Part shown: piece by piece, positions 35,180 through 50,110 of the stretch | How the letters are laid out: every line of letters begins with the position of its first letter | How positions within the stretch are numbered: the stretch's first letter is position 1 | NCBI GenBank assembly: GCA_038025085.1 | Contig: CM076154.1 | Location: forward strand, 31,798,501-31,862,500 | Length of the DNA stretch: 64,000 nt | DNA from: Tetragonia tetragonoides | Taxonomy: Eukaryota > Streptophyta > Magnoliopsida > Caryophyllales > Aizoaceae | Direction of reading: 5' to 3' | Program-made: the position numbers and the translations under genes | The notes under the pieces: model-generated | The model's database searches: none | The model's input: the letters and a program-made list of their open reading frames with translations, nothing else | What the model was told of the DNA's origin: nothing

Positions 35180-36041
35180 AATATATGTGTACCTCTTTAT
35201 TTATAGTCTTCACTCCCTTAATTATTGTTTTGGAGTATCTGTTATATCTTTCTCTCTGCTCTCTTCACACCGTCCTCCCTCTTTCTCTCTCCTCATTTCT
35301 CCCTCCTCCTTCACTTCATATCATATAACCATCTTAATCCTTAACTCATCACAAACCCAAACCCAAACCAAAACCCCTTTTTTTTTCTCATTTTCTGACA
35401 CAAAACCATAAAACTTCAACTCAACATTTCACTCTTCGTTAAAGTACTCAGAAATCCTGGATTTTAATCCATCACCATTTCTTAACCCCATCACTTTCTT
35501 GTTATTTCCGTTATATATTTCTCATTTATCCTAGGTTGTTTGTTTTTTTGCTGTACACTTTAAGATCAAAACACAAAACCTTGTTTAAATTACCATACAA
35601 GTTTTTGTGCATATATATATATTTTCCCCCTTTGAGTTATCTTAAAGAAATTATAGACCCCTAAAATCTCATGTGACCCTGTTTAAGTCAATGAACCGCA
35701 ATAACAACAATACATAGTCAAATCATCCATATATACATATCTTTCTTTTTCTGGTTTAATCTCTTAGCTGTACCATAACGTCAAACACTATATTACTTAG
35801 TACATAAAATCAACACCCCCCCTTAATTTTCTCTCTCTTTCTTTCTTTCCCAATCAATATCTCATTCATTTTCTCTCTCCTCCTATTTCCTCTCCTCTGT
35901 TTCTCCCCTTTTTCCTTTTGTTGGGTTTCCCATTTCAATTTTTTTTCCTAGGGGAGACAGAGTCACCCCCCTCTATCTCTCTCTCTCTCTGAATCCATCT
36001 TTTTTTTTAATTTTCTCTCTCCTCAAAAACAATAATCAACC
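35180..36041 (+). promoter_or_regulatory. Putative promoter and pyrimidine-rich leader of the DUF789 gene
   Basis: The stretch before the ATG at 36042 is strongly pyrimidine-rich (CTCTCT runs near 35840-35990), as in many plant core promoters and 5' leaders. A TTTATTTATAG at about 35200 and a TATATATATATTTT near 35620 are possible TATA elements. The transcription start cannot be decided from sequence alone. Confidence 0.4.
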
Positions 36042-38999
36042 ATGGTGGTGGACAAATTATTCTCATCATCATCATCAACATCATCAATGCAACAATCAAA
36101 TTCCAACCTTGATTGTTTCCTCCATTGCACCACCCCCGTTATTCCCTCTCAATTTCTCCCCAAGGTAATATAATCAAATTTAATTTTCTCATGATCCCAT
36201 TTTTCTTTAAATTAAATTGAATTGAACCCAGTTTGTGATTTTTGTTGTTGAATAATGGGTTTCAATTATTTTTTTTGATTTTGTGCAGTCTGAGATCAGG
36301 AACCTAAACAGGCTATGGCACCCATGGGAGAGAGAAAACGTTGAGTTTTTCACATTAAGTGATTTATGGAACTGTTATGATGAATGGAGTGCATATGGTG
36401 CTGGTGTACCAATTTTACTAAACAATGGGGCTGAAACTGAAACTCTTGTCCAATATTATGTCCCTTATTTATCCGCTCTCCAGATTTTCACTAGCTCTCC
36501 TTCACCACCTCCGATCTTCAGGTCGATCCGTTATTGAATTTGTTTGATTTTTCTCGTCGTTTTTAATTTTAAAGAAACAAAGAAAACAAAACATTAATGT
36601 GGTTATGGTGTTTTTTTCCATAGGGAGGATACGGATTCAGGTGACGGAGAGACAAGGGATTCGTCGTACAGTAGTGAATCGTGTAGCGACGAGAGCGAGA
36701 GTGATAAAATGTCGTCGAGGTGGGACGGGTGTTCGTCGGAAGAAGGAGGGTTTGATCATGGCAATAGTCTTTGGCAATTGAATGATAGGTTGGGTTTCCT
36801 TTATTGCCAGTACTTTGAACGATCAACTCCTTATGGGAGAGTTCCTCTTATGGACAAGGTAATTTATTTATTTTTTTAATTTTTTTTTTAATTTTTTTTT
36901 TGTTTTTACCAGAATTGGGTTTGTTTTGTTGATTAAGAGTATTGTTATTTTGTCTTGCCTTATGAAGAGTTAGTTCCATAGTTTTTGCTACACTATTCAA
37001 TCTTGTTTTTTTGTAATTATTTGACCCTTTTTTTAGTTTTATGTTTGGTGTTTAGTGCACCAATTGCGCCACCGAGTAATTGGTGGTGGCGCGTACGGAT
37101 TTTATGTGAACAAAACATGTGTCACTTTTTCTATGTAAGTTAACAATGTTTGTGTTTGCATCATCATACTGTGTGTCAAAAAGAGTGAACCACAAGACTA
37201 ATTCCTACAAAACGCGTCCACTTTGAGTCATTCAATAGCTTCACTAGCAATCGACACTCTTATCCCTAAGCAAAATCGAGGGTTTGATTCTTATTATAGA
37301 GAAACCGCTTGTTGGGATCACTTTACGCCTTCAGATGAACCTGTAGTCTGAAACAAAAATACTTCACTAGCAAAATGCTTGATAAAAAGATGAAGATCAT
37401 AAGAATTCTTTCTTGGGTGAATTAGAATATTATATTAATCGCCTCACTTTGTTTAAGGATCTCAGTTTTAAATTTTAATTTATTATTTTTTTGTTTGTAA
37501 GTGTGTCAAATTTGTTGCTTAGCATCCAGAACTTCCCATAAAATGAAAATGGTTACAAGAATGTTGAGTTAATGTACGGCGCACTTTTATGTTCTTAGTG
37601 GGTGATTATGGCATACCATTATTTTTATGCGTGTGTGTCGCAATACAAATCGGATAATTTTTATTTTCCCATGCCCATTATGATCATGTTTGGTAAGCTT
37701 CTATTGTGGTCACTTGTGTAAGTGCACTAACATTTTCTTTGTTTTTTATTTTATTTTTTTGGATAGAAACATTTTCTTTGTTGCACTGCTAATAGACAAA
37801 GCAAACTGGTTATGGTCTATGTAATCTTGTGCACAAAAGGATAAATTTATTCAACTTTGATTGTGACTCATATATCTGCACAAAATGTCCTTAGTTGTTG
37901 AAGTGTCACGTTTTTCTCTTCTTCGCAAGATAGCATAAAGAATATTCTTTTGATGCCTTTATTTAATCACTAGTTTTTTGTTTCCAGATAAGTGAATTAG
38001 CTCGGAGATATCCAGGTTTAATGTCACTTAAGAGCGTCGACCTTTCCCCTGCTAGTTGGATGGCGGTTTCCTGGTCTCTCTCTCACTCTGTTCTTTCTCA
38101 TCATCTAATGAATCTCTATGTAGTTGTTTCTTGGTTAGGTTTCTCATTACTAGTTGTAAATGCAAAATGTCCGTTCCTTCAATTATTCATCGGTACATCA
38201 CTTCTACTGGTATCTATTTATCGGTAATGTTATTGTCAGGTCATTTATGCCATATATGACATATGGAAACATAAAAACTCAATCTTCTAAAATTGACGGG
38301 GAAATAGTGTTGATTGACTTGACAATAACATTACCTTTGTTTATTTGTCAGAGAAATAGTAAATGAAGTAAATTTCCAAGGCATAGCAATTAGCAATTTA
38401 ACATAATGAAGTTTACAATAAGCTCATTATGTCAATATTTGTGAAGGTACCCAATTTACCACATTCCTATGGGGAGAACCATTAAGGATTTGTCCACAAG
38501 CTTCCTAACCTACCACACCCTTTCATCCTCCTTTCAAGGTAACCTATTTTGTCACATCCTTTGTGAAAGTCTAGTAACTTATTTTACTGATTTCGATTAG
38601 ATTTTGATCAATTCTTTCCTTTTCAATGTGATGTTTAATTTGTTTCCTATTGTGATGTTTGAAAACCTATGTAGGTCTGTTTTGTGTTCACATAATTATT
38701 GATCACTAGGTATTGTTTTCAATTTCACCAATGTCTTTGTCATGAATTTAGATATGGACCACGAAGACGACATGGAGGGGATGGAGTGGATTAAGAAGAG
38801 AAAAGAAGGAGAAGGCATCCCTCTCCCTGCTTTTGGCCTAGCCACTTACAAGATGCAAGGAAGCGTGTGGGTCTCAGGGCGAGGTGGACGGGACCAAGAG
38901 AGGCTTGCTTCGCTTTGCAGCGTGGCAGATTCATGGCTTAAGCAGCTAAGGGTTCAACATCATGACTTCAATTACTTCAATGGGATTAGGCATGGGTGA
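36042..38999 (+). CDS. DUF789 family protein, six exons
   Basis: The exons are 36042-36164, 36289-36521, 36624-36858, 37988-38073, 38447-38538 and 38752-38999. All introns fit GT-AG and the phases join without gaps, giving 338 residues and a stop at 38997-38999. The N-terminus has a Ser-rich stretch, then LDCFLHCTTPVIPSQFLPK, the signature start of plant DUF789 proteins. Further conserved blocks are LWHPWERENVEFFTLSDLW, YYVPYLSALQI, an acidic Ser/Asp/Glu-rich insert, FLYCQYFERSTPYGRVPL, DLSPASWMAVSWYPIYHIP and, in the last exon, LPAFGLATYK and HDFNYFNGIRHG. The length is typical of the family. Its biochemical function is not known. No signal peptide or membrane segment is seen. The start is the first ATG in frame after the leader (AACCATGG). 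No coding break was found, so it is probably functional. Confidence 0.93.
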
Positions 39000-39885
39000 A
39001 AACTGAAAAAGTCTTTACAATGACCATAACTTTTTAACAACGGATTTTCTCCCTATAACCGCGCTCTGTAGAGGTATTTGACGAATGAGTTCCCTCTTTC
39101 TGCCTGCGGTTTCTACCACAACATCTTGCCGAGCTCAAAAACTGCTAATGGGGGATGAATTTGCCTCTACATAGATCACAGTTTATTTAGAGACTGTTTC
39201 GTTCTGTGTTGTTGTTGAGTCTTTTGCTTTGTGGCAAGGCTGTCAAATTGGTGAGAGTTTCTCCTCTTACGGAAAAGGGTTATTATTGTGCTTTAGTGGA
39301 TTATTACACATTTTCTTTCCTTTTTTCCTAGACAAAAAAAAAGGTGTCATCTTTGTTTTTATGGAGACATAGGTGGGTGGGGTCTTAGGTCCATAGGGTG
39401 TAGATATATAGAGAGGAGAGAGAAATGCAAAACATGTAATGTCTTCAAACTGGTTAACCATCATGGATTTGTGGTGTATATTCTCTTTCAATGTAATGAA
39501 TCCATGAGACTCGTGGGAAATTGCCTTTTTCTTTGTTTGATTGCACAAATTCTCTACTTTTGCGTTCCCTAATTTTTTTTTAATTTTTTTTTTTTTTCAA
39601 TTTGGGTACATGTTTGCCCATTAATGGTTTTTGGTGGTGGTCCCTAATGTCCTATGCCCCGTTTGGCATCTTAGACAATGTCTATCCGTTTAGTGCTTGA
39701 ATAGCATGTGTGTTTTTTATAGATGAAAGTAAAGTCCCTTTTGCAAAATTAGGTGGTCATATCAACTTATGCCCATTATGTTTGGTCCATATATAATAAT
39801 GTTATTATAATTTATAACAAAGAAGTATATAATCTAGCAACTTGAGTTAGATTCAAGTATCAAAACATCCATTCAAAAAAAAAAT
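39000..39885 (+). other. 3' UTR and downstream flank of the DUF789 gene
   Basis: No coding region. The probable 3' UTR follows the stop at 38999. An AATGTAATGAATCC near 39490 may be part of a plant polyadenylation region, but no strict AATAAA is present. T-rich DNA follows. Confidence 0.4.
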
Positions 39886-39887
39886 TA

Positions 39888-40143
39888 CTCCCTCCGTCTC
39901 AAAAAAATTCGAACCCTTTGTTTTTTCACGGTCTCCAAGATATCACTTTGACCGTAAATAACTACAATTATATAAATGTAAAAATTATAACAATACGATT
40001 TTTTGAAAGTACTTTTAAAAATGAATCTAACAAAAGTATTTTCATAATGTGAATCTTTATATATTTTCATAAATTAATGGTCAAAATTTGTTAAGTTTGA
40101 TCATCAAAAAGCAAAGGTTCAGATTTTTTTAAGACGGAGGGAG
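39888..40143. mobile_element. mariner/Stowaway-type MITE
   Basis: The ends CTCCCTCCGTCTC and the inverted GACGGAGGGAG form a perfect terminal repeat, with TA on both sides (39886-39887 and 40144-40145). This is the classic plant Tc1/mariner-derived MITE signature. 256 bp, no gene. Confidence 0.88.
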
Positions 40144-40783
40144 TATCAAAATATGAGGTGGTCAAATGGAGTCAATTCTAAATGAAATAGGTAACAGTCA
40201 TAGTGTATGTAAATTAATAAAAGAATGGAATTTGTAAGATGAGAATCCCTTAGAGATAGTCTTTCACATCAGAAAAAGGAGAATCTATATGGTGTAAAAT
40301 AGTTTTATAAATCTCACGTGTTGAATTTCATAAATTTGAGAATAAAATACTTTTTAGTAAGACTAAACATTTTCATCCATTCTACATCGTATCAGTGATT
40401 TGTGGAATTGGGTGCAAATTAGTGGTAAGAAGTTCTGTTCTTTTGTATAAAGTATTTTGTAAATTTGAGATTGAATATTGTAAAAATGAAGGAATATTTC
40501 ATTTTTGTTGGAGTATAAATACCCTAAATCTTTATATCATTTGTGGTTAAATTAAAGAATCGAGTCTCAAATTGGTGAAAAGACAAAGGTATTTATACCC
40601 TGAAAAGAAAAGGAAAATTGATGGCAAATTTTGTCACCATTCATGATAGTTGAAAAGAAAATATGCTCCTATATATTTTTAATATAAATAAATTCATGAT
40701 GAAATAAAAAAAATGCATCGCCGTGCTAATTAATTATCTGTTGAATCATTTTTCTAATCAAAAATAATAAGTATGGTTGAGTC

Positions 40784-41407
40784 TAGAGGTGGCAATCGCG
40801 CGAATTGCGTCGGGTTTGGGTCAGTCCTTTTAGTTTCGTGTCATTACAGGTTCGGGTTATATTCGGTCAATAGAGTGATCGGGTCGGGTTGGGTCGAGTC
40901 GGATTTATTCGAGTTTATGCAGATGTCAGGTTATGGGTCAACTCGAGTCGGGTTGGTTCGGATATCAGTTAAGTCGAATTCGGGTTAGTTCGATTTTAGG
41001 GTCATATTAGGTCAAATTTAATTTATGCTTTATTTAGAGCATATAAAGTCGAAAATAATATGAAAAACTCAAATTTATGTGAAAATTTTCAATAACAAGG
41101 ACTACATGTATGTTTATTTACGGTTTTTTTTCAATCATTTGGAGTATTCTGTCATTATAAATCGGATATACTCGAGATTCGGGTAGAGTCGGTTCGGGTT
41201 TATTTCGGATTCAGGTATCTTCGGGTCAGGTGGTATCGGTTTCTGGTTAATTCGAAGAATGGGTGTTGTCTTGTGTCGGTTGGACCAAATTGGGTAGGGT
41301 CAGTTTTGGACAATGATAATCAATATATTTTCAGGCCTCTGACGGGTCTGATATTGGGCGGATCGGTCGGCTATCTCAGATCGAGTGGGATTTTGCCAGC
41401 CATCTTA
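40784..41407. mobile_element. MITE-like repeat, probably hAT type
   Basis: It begins TAGAGGTGGCAATCG and ends TTTTGCCAGCCATCTTA, an imperfect inverted pair of the same kind as the better preserved element at 46457-47005. Inside are many TCGGGTCGGGTTGGG words. No clear duplication was found, so the borders are approximate. Confidence 0.5.
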
Positions 41408-41888
41408 CATAATTGTCTAATGGTTAATTTAAGGGTGATACTGAGATAATAACGATTATTTAAGGATGACAAGAATACAAATATTATTAAAGGTGATATT
41501 TGTAAATTTTGAGAAAACACATCTAACCCTAGCTTAGATAGTTGTATTTTCAGATCCGTGAATAAATATTTTGGTGTAATTTAAGCTTTAAGATGATTAT
41601 TTGTTCCTTACAAAAAAATCAATCTAATAAAAAACTAAAAACTAAAGATGTTGGCTAAATCTTTATATTGACTAACTATTGTTTTAATTCCATATAATCA
41701 AAAGAAGATTAATAAGTTTCTTGTGCAATCAACTTACAGAATGAGGTTATTATTTAATTTTGAAATATGGAAATTACTTATATTAAATAATGACCTTTAT
41801 TTTATTGAAAAGTGACCGCCGCCTCACCAAAAATTACATCTTATAGAAGTTTTTGTGAAGATGCATTGGTTGAAAGCAACTACACAGA
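41408..41888. other. Intergenic DNA, nothing recognised
   Basis: No gene, element terminus or repeat could be supported in this AT-rich stretch before the microsatellite. Confidence 0.5.
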
Positions 41889-42061
<173 letters not shown>

Positions 42062-42256
42062 GCATGCTCAGAATCTAAGTAGTAGTACCCTCAAGATATT
42101 AGAATTCATTTATCACTAATTTTCTCATTGACAATGAACTTGAGATGATTTTAAAGAAGAAGGTGACCTTTTTTTTTCTTTTTCTTCCAAGAAATCAACT
42201 GAACATTGGATGAGAACTCAAAAATAATGAACTAAAACAAAATACAATAGGTACTA

Positions 42257-42488
42257 CTCTATCCTTTCACAATATAAATTTTTTGACTTCTATTTTGTTT
42301 CATAATATAAGCGTTTAACAGTTTGCAAGAAGTATTTAATTGTTGTTTTATCAACTTTACCCTTATTTTATCTTGGTAATTTCACATATTTTTCCTTCTT
42401 TATGACATTCCTTACTGAGGTTATACTAGTCAGGTTATCCTTTCTTTCTCTTGATTTTGGAATTCCTTATATTATGAAACGGAGGGGG
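42257..42488. mobile_element. mariner/Stowaway-type MITE, diverged
   Basis: The right end inverted reads CCCCCTCCGTTTCATAATATAAG; the left end CTCTATCCTTTCACAATATAAA is its diverged partner. TA occurs at 42255-42256 and 42489-42490. No gene. Confidence 0.72.
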
Positions 42489-42719
42489 TACTATGTCTCT
42501 AAACTTGCAGCATTTTCAATGCAAAATGTTTAGACAATACCTGTGGGAAAAAATGAACCCATTTTAAGAACCTTCTATTCATAGTGATAAAGTTAAAATT
42601 TTTAATTTGACGCAAACTGGTTTGGTTAGATATATCTAATTTTTAGGTAATCAAGTGATACAGACTATAAACTTCTTAGAGAATTGTTCGCATAAAAGGA
42701 GAAAAGGAGAATCAAAGAA

Positions 42720-43008
42720 GTTTGTAGAAATCAGTGGAAATTAGTGGCAAGACCTTATCCAATCAGTGGGAATCGGTGACAATACCTTATTGAATAAGTA
42801 ATAATCATTGGCGTGAACTTACCTAATCAGTGAAAGATAAAAATCTTTGGTAGGATCCATATTCTTACTCACAGAATCAGTGCATGACCTTAGTGAATCA
42901 GTGAAAATCAATAAAGACTTTACCGAATCAGTGGGAATCAGTGGTAGGACCTTACTCAATTAATGAGAATTAGTAATACATCCTTATTCAATCAATGAGA
43001 ATCAGTAA
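42720..43008. repeat. AATCAGTG minisatellite, left part
   Basis: Imperfect units of roughly 35-45 bp built from ACCTTA-AATCAGTG-GAATCAGTGG words. The same pattern resumes right after the Helitron (45119-45165: ACCTTACTCAATCAATAAAAATCGGTG), showing that the Helitron split the array. Confidence 0.75.
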
Positions 43009-43510
43009 TCTATATACTTTCTACTAAAACAATAACCGGCTGATATCATTATTGTACACATGTCAGATTCTCAATTGAAATTGAAATTGAAAATTTACTA
43101 AAACAATAACCGGCTGACATCATTATTGTACACATGTCAAATTCTCAATGAAAATTTTCCCTCCAAAAATCATTGTGACATCATATGTGAATTTTTTTTC
43201 TTTTAATCTTTTTCCTCCATTCAAGCCAATTCACACGTTAGTTCAAAACCTACCATTTACATCTATAATTTCTCTATCCTCAAACTATACCCCACTAAAA
43301 TGTAACAAAAAAAAACTATACCCCACTAATTACTCCACTCAGAAAGTAAAACTAGCGTTTACTTCATCAGCATAGTCAGTTTCGGTTATTTTGTTCCTAC
43401 TTTTTCTCTCTTTTTTGATGTTCAATTTTAGTGATCCACGCCTGTAAACTATAATTTACTCTTTTTCCAATTTATTTGTTTCAGCACTCAATCAACAGAA
43501 TCCGTCTAAT

Positions 43511-43583
<73 letters not shown>

Positions 43584-44434
43584 CTCGATCCTCTTCTTAT
43601 AATGGAGATTGATGCAATTGCTAATCTCTTTGTGTAATCACTTTAGTTTGCGTTCATGGAAAGCTCCACCATATTTATCTTGCTTGCTGCGATCTCTTCT
43701 CCTGCTATGAAGCCAGTACCCAAATTTTAAAAGGAAGTTGGGACTTAGTTTGCATGGAGTGTGTAAGTGTGTGAATTCAAGAGGAGCAACAGGGACATGG
43801 GAGGCAATAGGCAAAGGAAATATCTAAAGGGCCAGTAAAAATTGAACGGGAAGGATTCATTCATTGTCATTAGTGTGTAAGCTGATGTCATGTCATCAAT
43901 GTTTCTGAGCACATATGCAATCTTGATTGGTTCTATTGTTTTAAGTTCTTGAAATGTCGATTTATTGATGCTTCTTAAAGTTCTCGCCAGTTTTGTTGAA
44001 TGTATCAGATATTTGTGAATCATTCAGCTCTGCCTTCAAACTCTATAAATGTGATGGATTTATCTTTATTTTTTCGGATGTAATTTTGGCTGTTGTTGGT
44101 GGCTTATAGACCCACCTTCTCTATTTTATTTTCACTCTCCAACCATTTTTTAGGGTATGCTTAGCTTTCAGAATGTTGAGTTTAAATGGTTGATTATGAA
44201 CTGATTGAAGGTTTATTGCGTCTTTCTTTCTGTAGATACAACTAACCCTCATAACTCCTCTTGCTGCTCCATCATTTATGATTGAAGATACACCAAGATT
44301 CATTCAGAGACCGAATGACACAGAGTGTAACAGATCCTTATATTGACAAATGCAAATTGAAACCTCAGTTTATTAAGAAACATGTATAGGGTAGTATTTT
44401 TTTTGTTTTAGTTGGTTGGTGTATGAAGAAGTGT

Positions 44435-44471
<37 letters not shown>

Positions 44472-45118
44472 CTCAAAGCTATGTTTGAAGAGGGGTCTGT
44501 TTTTGTACTCCACACCTGTTTTGGCAATGAAATTAATTTTGCTCAGCTTATAAAGTTACCAAAAATTTGAAGTGACACAAGCTACTTGCAATTTGCATGC
44601 GTTTATAATATACCTAAAAAATCTGCTCTCAAGATGAGCCGAAACATTTTGGATCACAAACAAGCATTTTTCAAGTCGAAAGTTACGAAACTTGAACTTT
44701 GACGCGATCCACATGATTGCCCTTTTTATTTCTTATCTATGTAAGAATAATAATGTCATGTCATTTATAAAATTACTAAGACATGGTTGATTAAAAACTT
44801 ATTAACTACAAATTGGAGTAAGTGTTGTAAATAGCTTTTGTTTTGAGGACGAGTGATTAAAATAAAAATAGTTTAACGAGATTAATTGATAACTCACATA
44901 GGAATTGATGAATTATATGAGGATTTTGATAATTATAATATTTATTTTTTTGGAACAAAGGAAAAGCATGGCCAATTGATTTTTACCTCTTAGAGATAAT
45001 TGCAAGGAAAATAATTACTATCCCTACTATCTCTTGGATAATGAAACTTTTTGATGTTTTTATAATATTTAATTAATATTTTTCATCAACACCGTGCATC
45101 GCACGGGTACTAAATTAG
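43009..45118 (+). mobile_element. Non-autonomous Helitron
   Basis: The 5' end is TCTATATACTTTCTACTAAA, preceded by A. Near the 3' end CCGTGC-ATC-GCACGG forms a short perfect hairpin (45092-45106), followed by GTACTAAATTAG and then T. 5'-TC, a 3' hairpin about 10 bp from the end, and insertion between A and T are Helitron features; the end is TTAG rather than the usual CTRR. The minisatellite continuing on both sides supports the borders. The first 45 bases are partly duplicated 74 bp downstream (43023 and 43097). No Rep/helicase is present, so it depends on another element. It contains a (CT)n tract (43512-43580) and long T runs. Confidence 0.75.
43512..43580. repeat. (CT)n microsatellite inside the Helitron
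   Basis: An uninterrupted CT dinucleotide run of about 34 units. A short frame starting at an ATG near 43602 follows it, as after a plant 5' leader. Confidence 0.95.
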
Positions 45119-45603
45119 TACAAGTATACAACCTTACTCAATCAATAAAAATCGGTGAAAATAAATTGAAAAAATATCTACTATGAGCCAGGTTTCAAAA
45201 TTTTTGATTTTGCAAACATATAAACTTTTTGGATTTGATACCATTAGAACATAGCACATGCATGTGTGACACATGCACTCATATAGTCATATCTTGACAA
45301 AAACGAAACGCGGTCTGTGGTTTTTGACTTTTGAGCAAGACACCAAAAAACTTACTCGTATTATAAACTACTAGTAGTGTATTTGACTCTTCGTACACAA
45401 AGTTTAAAGCTGGAGCCAAAATCTAAAATAATCATCATTAATTTTATCCTATCCTGGGCTTCAACGCCATTACCACTAACCATATATATGTTATGTACTT
45501 ATAGGCGTGGGTGATAGATCAGTGGATCTACCCCCAATTCTATGGGCTAGACACCAGAACGAGCCCTCATGATGATAAAACTCCATCTTTCTTTTAATCT
45601 AAA
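45119..45603. other. Minisatellite remainder and intergenic DNA
   Basis: The first about 50 bp continue the AATCAGTG minisatellite. The rest shows no gene or element end. Confidence 0.5.
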
Positions 45604-45937
45604 TTGCACGGATACGGATATGGATATGGAGACAAGTACGAATACGGATAAGGGGTATTGCATTTCAGAAAGAAAAAAAAAGATACAGGTAAGCATAGAG
45701 ATTAAACAAGATAATATTTAAATATAATTTAAAAAATAAATTTAGCATTAAATCTTAATATTATGAAAATAACTACGAAAATGTGAATTATAAACAATTC
45801 AAACATTTTTTCATAGATGTGTATTACTATTTTTTAGATAAACATGTCTAAAAATTACCGGTCAAGCATCCTACAAATATCAATATCCTAGACGTATTGA
45901 ATACGAAACACTACACCTTTCAGAAGTATCGGTGCAA
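45604..45937. mobile_element. MITE with TTGCACGGATAC ends
   Basis: TTGCACGGATAC at the left and the inverted TTGCACCGATAC at the right match at 11 of 12 positions. GGATATGGATATGG-type words follow the left end. No convincing duplication was found. No coding capacity. Confidence 0.6.
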
Positions 45938-46456
45938 CCTAACTTTTAACGGACTATAAAACGGGGGGTCCGGGACCCAGTCAACCCCTTATACCCACAA
46001 AAAAAAATGCTATATTATACTTGTATGTTCACTAACAAATTACAAACAGGAAGTGAAATCCAACCACGCCAACAAACATTGACTTTTCAGAAATCTGGTT
46101 TTTTTTCTTCTTATTATTTTTTTTCATCTCAAATGGCCTTAGGCAGCTAGGGGCTTAGGGCCAGAAGGAAAGGCAGATTAAAAATAAAAAGCAAGATGTA
46201 AATGTTGCATGACACATCGAAGTCATTCAACAACAACAACAACCTAGTAAGTATCTCGCTTAGGGCGGGGATAAAAAATCAATGTAGCGAGTCAGAGATA
46301 CGCAATCTTACTCGTAACTAGTCGATCGAAGCTATTGGGTTACACTGATTTTGATTAGGGTAGCGTACGTAGTTTATTTGCAGTTTGACATGCCTTGTGG
46401 CAAACGGCTTATGTAGAGCATTTTTTCTAGCTCCAATGAGTAATTTTAGGTGCAAC

Positions 46457-47005
46457 TAGATAGAGGTGGCAATGATCCAATCGGGTCTACATAGGGAAAA
46501 TTTGATTTCGAATCAAGACGAGATCTCAATTCGATTATAAGAGTATTCGGTGTTGGTTAATCCGGTCGGATTGAATCGAATTTATATTGATATTGGGTTA
46601 CTGGTCAACGGAGGTTGGGTTAATTCATATTTTAGTTATGTCGGATTTGTGTTATTTTGAAATATCAAGCCAAACTTAATTAATATTTCGTAACATATAG
46701 ACTCAAATTTAATAAGAAAATTTAATTTTCTTTTGAAAAATTTCAATAACTTTTTTTTACTTTGTATATTAATTCCTTTTGAGTTGCATATTTTCAGGTT
46801 TGGAGTTGACTCAGGTCGAGTGTTATCGGCTTCAGGTCAATTTAGATAATGGGTGTAATTTGTTATTAGGTAATTAACTAGATCAAGTTGAGTCAGGTTG
46901 GTTCCAGATACTAATAATTGATACACTGTTTGGTGTTTGACATGTCTGATATCGTATATCACGTGATTCAACTTGATTATCTCGGACCGGCTTTTGCCAA
47001 CTCTA
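46457..47005. mobile_element. hAT-type MITE
   Basis: The ends TAGAGGTGGCAA and the inverted TAGAGTTGGCAA match at 11 of 12. The flanks GGTGCAAC (46449-46456) and GGTACAAC (47006-47013) match at 7 of 8, a hAT-size duplication. The left border includes four extra bases (TAGA). No gene. Confidence 0.72.
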
Positions 47006-47284
47006 GGTACAACACGTGTGATTGCTTAATAATTCCTCTTAACGTGGGCGCATGCAAAGTTTTTCAAAACAGAGTGAATTGAGTACATTTTTCAATATGT
47101 TCTAGTGTGTAATGTTTCACAAATGAGTGTTGTGATAGTTGTATGATAAACAATGCCAGCCTCGAGTACCTGGCCATGGTAAGACATTTTATCGTAAGTT
47201 CCCATCTGGGGACCTGCAAATGCCTATTACTCGAGCGGACGCTATTTAGAAATTCGAGTTTAGAAACTTAGGAAACCAATAAAT

Positions 47285-47564
47285 TCGAGTTTATTGGTTT
47301 GCTAATCTGGCGCTCACTCTATGAACGGGTGACCAGCCTACAAAAGCAGTAAGTTGAGACCGCGTGTGTGTGTGGGGACCATTTTTTCAAACAAGCATTC
47401 CAAACACACGTAATTTTCACATATGTACATGATATATACAAGATACATACAATATATAAATAAAAGGCATTTCATAACATCATTCAATTTGCTTTCAAAG
47501 GGATACAACGTACTTTCTGATTTAGACCTCTTATAAAAATAATTCTCCAGTGAAGTCGCCAGTC
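47285..47564 (-). repeat. Extra copy of element C leader beyond its 3' LTR
   Basis: This 280-bp stretch is homologous to 62164-62460, the primer-site side of the element C internal region. It includes the primer-like TGGCGACTTCAC on the minus strand. It lies outside the 3' LTR, where host DNA is expected, and homology ends at about 47285. It suggests a remnant of a second internal region, as in a tandem LTR-internal-LTR-internal array. Confidence 0.8.
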
Positions 47565-49600
<2,036 letters not shown>

Positions 49601-49620
49601 GATGCCCCTCGTTGACCGAG
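49601..49620 (-). other. Polypurine tract of element C
   Basis: On the minus strand AACGAGGGGCATC directly precedes the 3' LTR border, the expected position and composition for the second-strand DNA primer. Confidence 0.75.
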
Positions 49621-49811
49621 TTTTTTGAGAAGCTAGTAATAAGCTCCAAAGAAACGATGGTCAACGTAACAAATAGACACATAATTTTGACTTGAGAACC
49701 AAAATAATATTAACAAAAGAAATACTGAAGTGGTGTTCACTTTATAAGTTTTGGCGTAACCAGTAAGGTCTTAACTAAATGCACCTGTGCAACTCCCGGC
49801 ATACACTGACC

Positions 49812-50110
49812 GTTTAATCTTCCCTGCAACTCTTAGGCGTAGCTCCTTTCATTTCGGAACCTTAACCAACCAAACGCTTCCGTGCAACTCTTGGGCGTAG
49901 CTCCCTTGGAACCTTAACTGATCAAATACTTCCGTGCAGCTCTTAGGCGTAGCTCCTTTATTTTCAGAACCTTAGCCGATCAAACACTTTCATGCAGCTC
50001 TTAGGCGTAGCTCCTTTCATTTCGGAACCTTAACCGATCAAACACTTCCGTGCAACTCTTAGGTGTAGCTCCTTTCATTTTGGAACCTTAACCGACGTAC
50101 GTCGTACTGA
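49812..50110. repeat. 58-bp tandem array, about five copies
   Basis: Units containing GTGCAACTCTTAGGCGTAGC and CGGAACCTTAACCGATCAAA begin near 49823, 49884, 49935, 49992 and 50050, with one shortened copy. It lies between the antisense gene and the 3' LTR, the counterpart of the arrays in element A. Confidence 0.9.

Noticed and set aside
39267..39548. Minus-strand frame of 93 codons downstream of DUF789
   Set aside because: It lies in the probable 3' UTR of the gene, low-complexity, with no homology signature.
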